This document shows, one piece after another, positions 1 through 5,354 of a stretch of 5,354 nt of DNA (within the stretch, counting starts at the first letter, position 1; every line of letters starts with the position of its first letter). The position numbers were made by a program, and so were the translations under genes. The stretch comes from Roseiarcus sp043784465. Lineage in GTDB: Bacteria; Pseudomonadota; Alphaproteobacteria; Rhizobiales; Beijerinckiaceae. The notes under the pieces are model-generated. The model ran no database searches. It was given only the letters and a program-made list of their open reading frames with translations, and had not been told where the DNA came from. The stretch spans positions 1 to 5,354 of the forward strand of contig JAYVYJ010000133.1 of the NCBI GenBank assembly GCA_043784465.1. Direction: 5' to 3'.

Positions 1-128
1 GCGGCCGGGGCGGCGTCGGCGGTCGGAGCCGGAGAGGGCGTCTGAGCCTGCGAGGGCGCGCCGAACCCGACCAGCGCGGCGATCGCCAGCGCGGGAACAA
101 GTCCAGAAAGGAATCTGGAGAGCTTCAT
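1..128 (-). CDS. amtB: Ammonium transporter AmtB, N-terminal fragment (runs off the left edge)
   Basis: Only the first 42 codons are in the window. Reading the minus strand from the ATG at 128-126 gives a basic start (MKLSRFL), a hydrophobic core of about residues 9-24 and a likely signal peptidase site after SQA (residue 28). A Pro/Ala/Thr-rich stretch (QTPSPAPTADAAPA) then runs to the edge. Alphaproteobacterial Amt proteins commonly begin with a cleaved signal peptide and such a linker before the first membrane helix. The identity is inferred mainly from position: the start lies 29 bp downstream of the glnK stop, and glnK-amtB is one of the most conserved bacterial gene pairs. A GGAG lies 10 nt before the ATG. 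The protein would be an inner-membrane ammonium channel, blocked by deuridylylated GlnK. No transporter helix is visible here, so another exported protein cannot be strictly excluded. Confidence 0.8.
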   Translation of the reverse strand, partial: MKLSRFLSGLVPALAIAALVGFGAPSQAQTPSPAPTADAAPA

Positions 129-157
129 CGTATTATGACTCCAACAAGGAAAAGAGT

Positions 158-496
158 TCAGAGGGCGTCGTTGTCTTTTTCGCCCGTGCGAATGCGGACG
201 GCCTGTTCGAGCGCGTAGACGAAGATCTTGCCGTCGCCGATCTGGCCGGTGCGAGCCGAGTCGATGATGGCGGTGACGACTTTGTCGACCATGTCCCCGG
301 CGACCGCGACTTCGATCTTGAGCTTGGGCAGGAAGCTGACGGCGTATTCGGCGCCGCGATAGATTTCCGTGTGGCCCTTCTGCCGGCCGTATCCCTTGAC
401 TTCCGTGACCGTTAGACCGTGAACCCCGATGGCGGTCAGCGCGTCGCGGACCTCTTCGAGCTTGAACGGCTTGATCACCGCCATGACTATTTTCAT
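158..496 (-). CDS. glnK: Nitrogen regulatory protein PII, GlnK type
   Basis: This is a full-length PII protein of 112 residues, the usual family length. It is a small trimeric cytoplasmic sensor of ATP/ADP and 2-oxoglutarate that controls ammonium uptake and the Ntr system. Visible hallmarks are the N-terminal MKIVMAVIKPFKLEEV, the T-loop GYGRQKGHTEIYRGAEYAVS with Gln39 and the uridylylation site Tyr51, and Lys58. The B-loop TGQIGDGK spans about 83-90 and the C-loop VRIRTGE has Arg101 and Arg103. Ser54 after Tyr51 (YAVSFLPK) and the Met/Val-rich N-terminus resemble GlnK/GlnZ rather than GlnB, which usually has Asp54. The downstream amtB supports GlnK. The start at 496-494 is preceded by a good Shine-Dalgarno AAGGGG (505-510) at 8 nt. 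Control by sigma-54 and NtrC is likely from the upstream element at 598-613. Nothing in the protein looks defective. Confidence 0.97.
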   Translation of the reverse strand: MKIVMAVIKPFKLEEVRDALTAIGVHGLTVTEVKGYGRQKGHTEIYRGAEYAVSFLPKLKIEVAVAGDMVDKVVTAIIDSARTGQIGDGKIFVYALEQAVRIRTGEKDNDAL

Positions 497-504
497 GTGC
501 TACG

Positions 505-510
505 CCCCTT
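505..510 (-). promoter_or_regulatory. Ribosome binding site of glnK
   Basis: AAGGGG on the minus strand, 8 nt before the glnK ATG. It is the clearest Shine-Dalgarno sequence in the window and fixes the glnK start. Confidence 0.6.
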
Positions 511-597
511 GTGAAACGGCAGGGGAAACGCGAACGTCCCTCCCGCAGCCTGCGCTGCCAATCGACTGACGCGTAAACGTCTGCCTTGGCCCCTCCT

Positions 598-613
598 TTC
601 AAAGGTCGTGCCA
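598..613 (-). promoter_or_regulatory. Sigma-54 (RpoN) -24/-12 promoter of glnK-amtB
   Basis: The minus strand reads TGGCACGACCTTTGAA. This matches the sigma-54 consensus TGGCACG-N4-TTGCW exactly in the -24 block and in the TTG of the -12 block, with the required 10 bp between the GG and the -12 dinucleotide. The one important departure is GA instead of GC at -12. The transcription start would be about position 587, leaving a leader of about 90 nt before glnK. Sigma-54/NtrC control of glnK-amtB is well established in proteobacteria, so the context supports the site. Whether the GA variant lowers promoter strength cannot be seen from sequence. Confidence 0.72.
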
Positions 614-623
614 ACGCCCGGCG

Positions 624-642
624 GCCGCCTTTTTTCGGCGGC
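624..642. repeat. GC-rich inverted repeat between the glnK promoter and its upstream dyads
   Basis: GCCGCC (624-629) and GGCGGC (637-642) are perfect complements separated by TTTTTTC. On the minus strand, the direction of tesB and glnK transcription, the loop is A-rich and no T-run follows the stem, so it does not look like a standard intrinsic terminator for tesB. It could still form a hairpin at the end of tesB read-through mRNA, or mark DNA structure between enhancer and promoter. The function is unknown. Confidence 0.4.
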
Positions 643-675
643 AATCACGAAAGAAAGATGGGACGGTAATGATTT

Positions 676-692
676 TGCCTAATCGATAGGCG
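676..692. promoter_or_regulatory. Possible NtrC enhancer site upstream of glnK
   Basis: This is a dyad, TGCCTAATCGATAGGCG, in which GCCTA and TAGGC are perfect inverted repeats around ATCGA. The GC-N11-GC spacing is that of NtrC sites (consensus TGCAC-N7-GTGCA), but the inner bases CT/AG differ from AC/GT. The centre at 684 lies about 97 bp upstream of the predicted start at 587, a normal distance for a sigma-54 enhancer. The assignment rests on position and spacing more than on base match. It could be an operator for another dimeric regulator. Confidence 0.35.
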
Positions 693-694
693 AT

Positions 695-711
695 TGCTAG
701 AATTTTGGGCG
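695..711. promoter_or_regulatory. Weak second NtrC-like half-dyad
   Basis: TGCTAGAATTTTGGGCG keeps the GC-N11-GC spacing of the neighbouring dyad, with its centre 19 bp farther from the promoter, but has little symmetry otherwise. Paired NtrC sites are common at activated promoters, which is the only reason to list it. It ends just before the tesB stop codon. Confidence 0.18.
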
Positions 712-712
712 A

Positions 713-1597
713 CTAACCCTTCGTCGTCTCGCGCTCAGGGCGCCTACGAACTAGGCCCTCCTGGCTCGTTGTCGCGGCAAGCGCCCCCTGCGATGTGTAC
801 AGCATACCGCGGGTCAATCCCCGCGAGCTCTGCGCGCTGGGCGAATCTTGCGCGTAGAGCAGCCAGTCGTCGGCGCGGAACGGACGATGCAGCCACACGG
901 CATGGTCGAGGCTCGCGGTCTGGAAGCCGCCGCGCGCGATGGAATAGCCGTGCGCCACCAGCACGGTGTCGATCAGCGTCATGTCGGAGAGATAGACGAG
1001 CGCCGCGCGATGGATCGCGGGATCGTCGGGCAGAGGGCCCTTGAGACGAATCCACAGGTTCTGGCGCGGATCGCCGAGAACGCCGGGCGTCGCAGGATTG
1101 TAGCGGCGCAGGTCGAGCGGCCTGATCTCGATGGGGCTGATGCGCGCGAAGAAATCTCGCGCCCGTTCCGCCTGCGGCCCCGGCATCAGGGCGGCGAGCG
1201 CGACCGGATCGGGCGTCGAATCGGGAGGCGTGACAGCGGGGGGCGGCAAAAAGTGGTTGAGCGCGCCCACTTCCTCCGTCTGGAACGAGACCGACATCAC
1301 GAACATCGTCTCGCCGCGCTGGCGCGCCACTACGCGGCGCACGGCGAAGCTGCGTCCGTCGCGCACGCGCTCGACCATCAGTTCGATGGGCTCGTTCGGG
1401 TCGCCGCCCAGAACGAAATACGCGTGCAGCGAATGGGGCGCGCGCCCCTCGACGCTGCGCTGCGCCGCGACCAGCGATTGCGCGAGCACCTGACCGCCGA
1501 ACACCCGCTTCCAGCCGTTCTGCGGCGAGCGGGCGAGCCACAGGTCCGGTCCCGCCGGCTCAATGTCCATCAGAGAAAGAAATTCGGAAATTTGCAT
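713..1597 (-). CDS. tesB: Acyl-CoA thioesterase II
   Basis: The 294-residue protein is close to the 286 residues of E. coli TesB. TesB is a cytoplasmic double-hotdog enzyme that hydrolyses medium- and long-chain acyl-CoA to free fatty acid and CoA. Family blocks are seen in order: RVFGGQVLAQSL (about 31-42), HSLHAYFVLGGDP (55-66), VRDGRSFAVRRV (78-89), YLSDMTLIDT (202-211), SLDHAVWLHRPFRADDWLLY (229-248), SSRGLTRG (257-264) and TTSQEGLVR (276-284). The E. coli triad Asp204/Thr228/Gln278 corresponds to Asp205, Ser229 and Gln279, so Thr is replaced by the similar Ser. The frame stays open for 100 codons upstream but without family similarity. The start at 1597 gives FLSLMDIEP, aligning with the LLTLLNLEK start of E. 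coli TesB. No good Shine-Dalgarno precedes it. Divergent from the hydrolase gene, it lies upstream of glnK on the same strand, separated by a 216-bp control region. Confidence 0.95.
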   Translation of the reverse strand: MQISEFLSLMDIEPAGPDLWLARSPQNGWKRVFGGQVLAQSLVAAQRSVEGRAPHSLHAYFVLGGDPNEPIELMVERVRDGRSFAVRRVVARQRGETMFVMSVSFQTEEVGALNHFLPPPAVTPPDSTPDPVALAALMPGPQAERARDFFARISPIEIRPLDLRRYNPATPGVLGDPRQNLWIRLKGPLPDDPAIHRAALVYLSDMTLIDTVLVAHGYSIARGGFQTASLDHAVWLHRPFRADDWLLYAQDSPSAQSSRGLTRGMLYTSQGALAATTSQEGLVRRRPERETTKG

Positions 1598-1603
1598 CTT
1601 TCG

Positions 1604-1632
1604 GTTTTGTGCGGCGCGGAGGGAGGCGTCAA
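1604..1632 (-). promoter_or_regulatory. Candidate tesB promoter, possibly giving a leaderless mRNA
   Basis: On the minus strand a near-consensus -35 TTGACG (1632-1627) is followed after 17 bp by CAAAAC (1609-1604), a weak -10 that keeps the A at its second, fourth and fifth positions. Six bases later comes the tesB ATG, so transcription would begin at or next to the start codon. The element sits in the 79-bp spacer shared with the divergent hydrolase gene. The -10 is poor, so confidence is low. Confidence 0.25.
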
Positions 1633-1676
1633 GACGCGCCGCGACGTATAGGGCGAGGGACTTCCGGGGGGCGGTT

Positions 1677-3185
1677 ATGAAACGGCGGATGCTGTTCTTC
1701 GCGCTGGCGGTCGCGGCGCTGGCCTGGGCGCTCGTAACCCTGCGTGAGGGCGGCGCGGGCGTAACGCGCGAAGCGGTCGCCATCGGCGCGATCCCCGCAA
1801 CGCTGTTCCACCCGCCCTCGGGCGCGCCCAAAGCCCTCGTCGTCGTCGCGCACGGTTTTGCGGGTTCGCAGCAGATGATGGCGCCGCTCGCCACCACGCT
1901 TGCGCGCGACGGCTACCTCGCCCTGACCTTCGATTTTGCGGGCCACGGGCGCAATCCCCTGCCGATGCCGGGGGGGATCAAGGATATGGCCGAGAGCACG
2001 CGGGCGCTGACGGCTGAGGTCAACGCGGCGCTCGACTATGCGCGCACGCGGCCGGAGTTTAACGGCAAGCTCGCTGCGCTCGGCCATTCGATGGCGTCCG
2101 ATCTCGTCGTGATGGCGGCTACGGGCCGGCAGGACGTCGACGCGGTCGTCGCGCTCTCGCTGTTCGGCGCGGGCGTCACGGCGACGAGTCCGAAGAACCT
2201 GTTGGTCATGGACGGCGCTCTTGAAGTCGCCATGCTGCGCGACGCCGCGCGGCGCATCGTGGCGCTGACGTGCGCCGACCCTCGACAGGGCGAAACCTAC
2301 GGCGACTTCGCCGCCGGCACGGCCCGGCGCTACGCCTATGCGCGCGGCGTCGAGCATATCGGCGTCATCTGGAGCCTCGACGCGCAAAACGCCGCGCGCG
2401 ACTGGCTCGACGCGGCTTTCGGCGCCGCGCCTGCGGCGACGGGCGTGGACCGGCGAGGGCCGTGGATCGGGCTGATGGGGTTGGCGCTGTGCGTGTTGGT
2501 GGGTCTCGGCGTCGGTCTGGCGCCTCAGATCGCCGCGCAGGCCCCTCTCGCTCCGGTGGCGCCGGGGCGATTCTATGCGCTCGCCGCCTTCGCCGCGCTG
2601 GCGACGCCGCTGCTGTTGTGGAAAGCGCCGACCGACTTCCTGCCGATCCTGCTCGGCGATTATCTGGCCGCGCATTTCGCGGTTTATGGCGCGCTGCTGT
2701 GGCTGGGGCTGTGGCTTCTGCGCAGCCCGGGCGGCCCTGCCGGGACACCGCTTGCGGGCGTGCTTGTCGCGGGCGTCGCACTGGCGGCGCTCTACCTTTT
2801 CGCCTTCGGCGTCCCGCTCGATATTTACGTTACGTCTTTCTGGCCGGTCGGTCAGCGATGGGCGCTGATCCCCGTCGAGGCTCTCGCCGTCGCGCTGGCG
2901 TTCAGCGCCGAGGAGCGTCTCGCGCGGGGTGAGAGAGCCCCGCGCTTCGCCTATTCGGCTTTGAAACTGGGCTTCGTCGTCTCGCTGATCGCCGCGATTG
3001 CGCTCAATCCGATGCGGCTGTTCTTTCTCGCCATCGTGGCGCCGGTGGTCGCCGTGCTGTTCGTCGCCTTCGGCTTTCTCAACCGCGCCGCTTACCGGCG
3101 CACCCTTTCGCCTTATGTCGGCGCGCTGGGCGCGGCGGGCGCGCTCGCCTATGCGATCTGCGTGACGTTTCCTATGGTGGAGTGA
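1677..3185 (+). CDS. Membrane-anchored alpha/beta hydrolase with C-terminal polytopic membrane domain
   Basis: A 502-residue protein in two parts. Residues about 5-22 form a hydrophobic N-terminal anchor. Residues about 30-250 carry an alpha/beta hydrolase fold: VVVAHGFAGS (56-64) with the His-Gly oxyanion loop, TFDFAGHGRNP (84-94), and the nucleophile elbow LGHSMAS with Ser138 (GHSMA; Ala replaces the usual last Gly). LLVMDGALE (175-183) probably supplies the acid as Glu183 (or Asp179), and GVEHIG has the likely catalytic His226. Residues 262-502 hold about seven or eight hydrophobic helices (roughly 263-283, 299-315, 321-348, 357-380, 394-411, 430-444, 446-467, 478-500). The hydrolase part probably faces the periplasm if the N-terminal helix is a type II anchor; this is inference. 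Substrate is unknown; an ester or lipid is plausible. I chose ATG 1677 because it starts the Lys/Arg-rich membrane anchor; the longer frame from 1563 would overlap tesB coding DNA. GGGGGG (1666-1671) is a poor ribosome site. Confidence 0.87.
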   Translation: MKRRMLFFALAVAALAWALVTLREGGAGVTREAVAIGAIPATLFHPPSGAPKALVVVAHGFAGSQQMMAPLATTLARDGYLALTFDFAGHGRNPLPMPGGIKDMAESTRALTAEVNAALDYARTRPEFNGKLAALGHSMASDLVVMAATGRQDVDAVVALSLFGAGVTATSPKNLLVMDGALEVAMLRDAARRIVALTCADPRQGETYGDFAAGTARRYAYARGVEHIGVIWSLDAQNAARDWLDAAFGAAPAATGVDRRGPWIGLMGLALCVLVGLGVGLAPQIAAQAPLAPVAPGRFYALAAFAALATPLLLWKAPTDFLPILLGDYLAAHFAVYGALLWLGLWLLRSPGGPAGTPLAGVLVAGVALAALYLFAFGVPLDIYVTSFWPVGQRWALIPVEALAVALAFSAEERLARGERAPRFAYSALKLGFVVSLIAAIALNPMRLFFLAIVAPVVAVLFVAFGFLNRAAYRRTLSPYVGALGAAGALAYAICVTFPMVE

Positions 3186-3789
3186 CGCGGCGCAGCGTGA
3201 GGTTGAACCTGCCGCCCTCGCCGAGCAGCGTCGAGGTTGCGTGATAAACTCGGTCGACGCCATGAAAGGCGAGGCGCGAGGGACCGCCGAAGGTGAAGCC
3301 GTCGCCGGAGCGCAGCCGGAACGCTTTCGTCGGGCCGCCTCGCGTCGCGCCGCCGATCCGAAAGCGCGCGTCGTCGCCCAGTGACAGCGACAGCACGGGT
3401 ACGTCGAAATTGCGCTCGTCGCGGTCCTGATGCAGGCCCATCTTCGCCTCGCCCGCATAATAATTGATGAGGCAGGCTTCCGGGTGCGGCGCGTAGGGCA
3501 GAAGCTGCGTCCACAGGTCCGCGATTTCGGGCGGGATCGGCGGCCAGGGGCGCCCGGTGTCGGGGTGATGCGGCTGATAGCGGTAGCCTTCACGATCCGA
3601 GACCCAGCCGAGCGCGCCGCAGTTCGTCATCCGCACCGAGAACGGAACGCCGGTGCGCGGCATCACGGGCGCAAAGAGGGGCGCCTGCGCGATCACGGCG
3701 CGCACGGCGGCGAGGACTTTGGACTGGCCCGAAGCGTCGAGCAAAGCGGGGTGGAGATGGGCGCCGGGGGCGGCTTCGAGCGGCTTCAT
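3172..3789 (-). CDS. alkB: Alpha-ketoglutarate-dependent DNA/RNA repair dioxygenase AlkB
   Basis: The 205-residue protein (E. coli AlkB is 216) belongs to the Fe(II)/2-oxoglutarate dioxygenases that oxidatively remove methyl groups from 1-methyladenine and 3-methylcytosine in DNA and RNA. The iron ligands are visible as HQD (His120, Asp122) and His176 in AFHGVDRV. The 2-oxoglutarate site is Asn109 and Tyr111 in INYYAGEAKMGLHQDRDE and RFNLTLR (Arg194, Asn196, Arg200), matching RYNLTFR of E. coli. The N-terminal nucleotide-recognition lid contains RMTNCGALGWVSD (53-65) and a YRYQPHHPDTGRPWPPIP segment (69-86). The start at 3789 has AAGGAAA (3802-3808) 12 nt upstream, a slightly long spacing. 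Its last 14 bp overlap the end of the hydrolase gene tail-to-tail, and it diverges from ileS. No adaptive-response partner (ada) is next to it, so it is probably expressed on its own. Confidence 0.95.
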   Translation of the reverse strand: MKPLEAAPGAHLHPALLDASGQSKVLAAVRAVIAQAPLFAPVMPRTGVPFSVRMTNCGALGWVSDREGYRYQPHHPDTGRPWPPIPPEIADLWTQLLPYAPHPEACLINYYAGEAKMGLHQDRDERNFDVPVLSLSLGDDARFRIGGATRGGPTKAFRLRSGDGFTFGGPSRLAFHGVDRVYHATSTLLGEGGRFNLTLRRVTPP

Positions 3790-3825
3790 GGGGTTTTGCA
3801 GTTTCCTTTTGGATGCTCTAAGGCG

Positions 3826-3844
3826 CGGGCTTCTCCCGAGCCCG
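3826..3844 (+). other. Stem-loop next to the ileS start codon
   Basis: CGGGCT (3826-3831) pairs with AGCCCG (3839-3844) around a 7-nt loop, ending 4 nt before the ileS ATG. No clear Shine-Dalgarno is present; only short GAG motifs occur. A 6-bp GC stem here could influence ribosome access. In a GC-rich genome such a stem can arise by chance. The 59-bp spacer must also hold the alkB ribosome site. A faint plus-strand promoter candidate, TTGCAG (3796-3801) with TCTAAG (3817-3822), has only 15-bp spacing and is not called separately. Confidence 0.25.
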
Positions 3845-3848
3845 AGCC

Positions 3849-5354
3849 ATGACCGAACCGGTGGATTATTCGACGACCCTTTATCTGCCCAGGACGGATT
3901 TTCCGATGCGCGGCGGCTTGCCGCAGAAGGAGCCGGAGATTCTGGCGCGGTGGGCGGCTCAGGACATTTACGGGGCTTTGCGCAAGGCGTCGGTGGGCCG
4001 TTCGAAATTCGTGCTGCATGACGGGCCGCCTTACGCCAACGGCCACATCCATATCGGCACCGCGCTCAACAAGACGCTGAAGGATCTGGTCGTGCGCTCG
4101 CAGCAGATGGGGGGGCGCGACAGCAACTATGTGCCCGGCTGGGACTGCCACGGCCTGCCCATCGAATGGAAAGTTGAAGAAGAGAATTACCGCTCCAAGG
4201 GCAAGGCGAAGCCGGACTTCCGCGACCCCGCCGCGATGATCGCGTTCCGGCAGGAATGCCGCGCCTATGCCGCGCATTGGCTGGGCGTGCAGCGCGAGGA
4301 GTTCAAGCGGCTCGGCGGGTTCGGCGATTGGGACCATCCCTATTCGACGATGAGCTTTGCCGCGGAAGCGCAGATCGCGCGCGAGATTCACAAATATGCG
4401 GGCAATGGGCTGCTGTATCGCGGCTCCAAGCCTGTAATGTGGAGCGTGGTTGAGAAGACGGCTTTGGCGGAGGCCGAGGTCGAGTATGAGGACCATACAA
4501 GCGATACGGTGTTTGTTGGATTTCCAGTAGCGGGGCGACCAGAAGAGAGTGTTGTGATCTGGACGACTACGCCTTGGACGATTCCCGGAAACCGGGCGAT
4601 CACGTTTTCGAAACGCATCAAATATGGCGCTTACCGGATCGACGAGGCGCCAGGAGGCAACTGGGCGAAGCCCGGGGCTGTGCTTTGGCTTGCCGACGCG
4701 CTTGCTGACAGCGTGATGACCGCATGTAAGGTGATTCGCTATACAAGGGTGCGCGATATCAGCGGCGACCAATTGGAAGGGACCACGTCCGTACATCCAC
4801 TTTGGGGTTATCCTAACAGAAACATCGGCGCGGGCGCATTTCGTGGCCCGGACTATGACTTCCCGGTGCCTCTCCTCGACGGCGACCACGTCACCGACGA
4901 CGCGGGCACAGGTTTCGTCCACACCGCGCCCAGCCACGGCCGCGAGGACTTTGAAATCTGGATGGCGTCGGGGCGCATGCTGACCGAGCGCGGCATTGAA
5001 ACGCGCATCCCTTACACGGTCGATGAAAACTCGGTTTACACCAACGAGGCCCCCGGCTTCGAGGGCAAGCGCGTGCTGACCGAGAAGGGTGAAAAGGGCG
5101 ACGCCAACGAGGCGGTCATCCGCGCGTTGATTGAAACTGGCAACCTGCTGTCGCGTGGAAAACTCAAGCATCAGTACCCGCATAGCTGGCGCTCCAAGAA
5201 GCCCGTGATCTTCCGCAACACGCCGCAATGGTTCATCGCGATGGACAAGCCGATGCCGAGCGGTCTGTCGCTGCGCGAGACGGCGCTACACGCCATCGGC
5301 GAGACGCGGTGGGTGCCGGCGACGGGGGAGAACCGGATTCGCGGCATGGTCAAT
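3849..5354 (+). CDS. ileS: Isoleucyl-tRNA synthetase, N-terminal half (runs off the right edge)
   Basis: The frame is open from ATG 3849 through the window end: 502 codons, about half of a typical IleRS. The class I enzyme charges tRNA-Ile in the cytoplasm and hydrolyses mischarged Val. The catalytic start DGPPYANGHIHIGTALNK carries the HIGH signature as HIGT (residues 68-71). YVPGWDCHGLPIEWKVEEE (about 94-112) is the IleRS block. The CP1 editing domain shows WTTTPWTIPGN (238-248, Thr239-241) and GTGFVHTAPSHGRED, with His358 and Asp367 corresponding to E. coli His333 and Asp342. HQYPHSWRSKKPVIFRNTPQWF follows near residues 439-460. KMSKS, the tRNA-binding domain and any zinc site lie outside. 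ATG 3849 is the first start after the in-frame TAA at 3819-3821. Codons in about 4435-4850 are unusually A/T-rich (57% GC in 4501-4860). The long opposite-strand frame over this gene is a shadow. Confidence 0.98.
   Translation, partial: MTEPVDYSTTLYLPRTDFPMRGGLPQKEPEILARWAAQDIYGALRKASVGRSKFVLHDGPPYANGHIHIGTALNKTLKDLVVRSQQMGGRDSNYVPGWDCHGLPIEWKVEEENYRSKGKAKPDFRDPAAMIAFRQECRAYAAHWLGVQREEFKRLGGFGDWDHPYSTMSFAAEAQIAREIHKYAGNGLLYRGSKPVMWSVVEKTALAEAEVEYEDHTSDTVFVGFPVAGRPEESVVIWTTTPWTIPGNRAITFSKRIKYGAYRIDEAPGGNWAKPGAVLWLADALADSVMTACKVIRYTRVRDISGDQLEGTTSVHPLWGYPNRNIGAGAFRGPDYDFPVPLLDGDHVTDDAGTGFVHTAPSHGREDFEIWMASGRMLTERGIETRIPYTVDENSVYTNEAPGFEGKRVLTEKGEKGDANEAVIRALIETGNLLSRGKLKHQYPHSWRSKKPVIFRNTPQWFIAMDKPMPSGLSLRETALHAIGETRWVPATGENRIRGMVN

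Noticed and set aside
624..642. Intrinsic terminator for tesB
   Set aside because: On the minus strand the stem is not followed by a T-run; the A/T run is in the loop.
694..1044. 116-codon plus-strand frame starting in the glnK upstream region
   Set aside because: Low-complexity Arg/Ser/Ala translation, mostly antisense to tesB, with no ribosome site or domain.
848..1651. 267-codon plus-strand frame opposite tesB
   Set aside because: Antisense shadow: composition is Arg/Ala-rich and every TesB motif is on the other strand.
1563..1676. Upstream in-frame extension of the hydrolase
   Set aside because: It would overlap tesB coding sequence and its promoter region and add a Cys/Arg-rich stretch before an otherwise normal Lys/Arg-plus-hydrophobic anchor starting at 1677.
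1598..1897. Upstream extension of tesB to a longer start
   Set aside because: The extra 100 residues have no TesB similarity and are antisense to the hydrolase N-terminus; family alignment supports the start at 1597.
1629..3593. 654-codon open frame on the minus strand across the hydrolase gene and part of alkB
   Set aside because: It is very rich in Arg, Ala and Gly with low-complexity composition, lies antisense to a well-supported gene, and overlaps alkB in the wrong frame. It is typical of GC-rich shadow frames.
3790..3848. T-box or other tRNA-sensing leader for ileS
   Set aside because: Only 59 bp are available, no T-box sequence is seen, and such leaders are not expected for ileS in alphaproteobacteria.
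4381..4860. Insertion element or frameshift in ileS, suggested by the GC drop
   Set aside because: The frame is continuous, the TTTPWT motif within and the GTGFVHTAP motif beyond are in register, and no inverted-repeat ends or target duplication are visible.
3786..5228. 480-codon open frame on the minus strand opposite ileS
   Set aside because: The plus strand encodes unmistakable IleRS motifs throughout this region; the antisense frame shows no recognisable domain.

Overview
The window is a GC-rich stretch (mid-60s percent G+C by eye, strongly G/C-ending codons) of an alphaproteobacterial chromosome. The GlnK, TesB and IleRS sequences look most like those of Hyphomicrobiales (Rhizobiales). 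The genus cannot be decided from sequence alone. No mobile element, tRNA, rRNA or CRISPR array is visible. The genes are mostly housekeeping.

Layout, left to right. On the minus strand: the first 42 codons of an ammonium transporter gene (amtB, positions 1-128, running off the left edge), preceded by glnK (158-496), which encodes a PII signalling protein. The 216-bp gap 497-712 holds the glnK control region. It contains a good sigma-54 type -24/-12 element (598-613), a GC hairpin (624-642) and one or two GC-N11-GC dyads that could be NtrC sites (676-711). Next on the minus strand is tesB (713-1597), an acyl-CoA thioesterase II. A 79-bp divergent spacer follows, then on the plus strand a 502-residue alpha/beta hydrolase joined to a polytopic membrane domain (1677-3185). 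Its 3' end overlaps tail-to-tail by 14 bp with alkB (3172-3789, minus), a DNA/RNA alkylation-repair dioxygenase. After a 59-bp divergent spacer comes ileS (3849 to the right edge, plus), the N-terminal 502 residues of isoleucyl-tRNA synthetase.

How they work together: only glnK-amtB is a clear functional unit. GlnK gates the AmtB channel according to nitrogen status, and the sigma-54 element fits nitrogen-limitation control through NtrC. The other genes alternate in strand (tesB left, hydrolase right, alkB left, ileS right) and probably form separate short transcription units for lipid/ester metabolism, DNA repair and translation.

Points worth a second look: the hydrolase-membrane fusion of unknown function; a segment of ileS with lower GC and atypical codons in the part encoding the CP1 editing domain; a HIGT rather than HIGH signature in IleRS; and a possible leaderless start for tesB.
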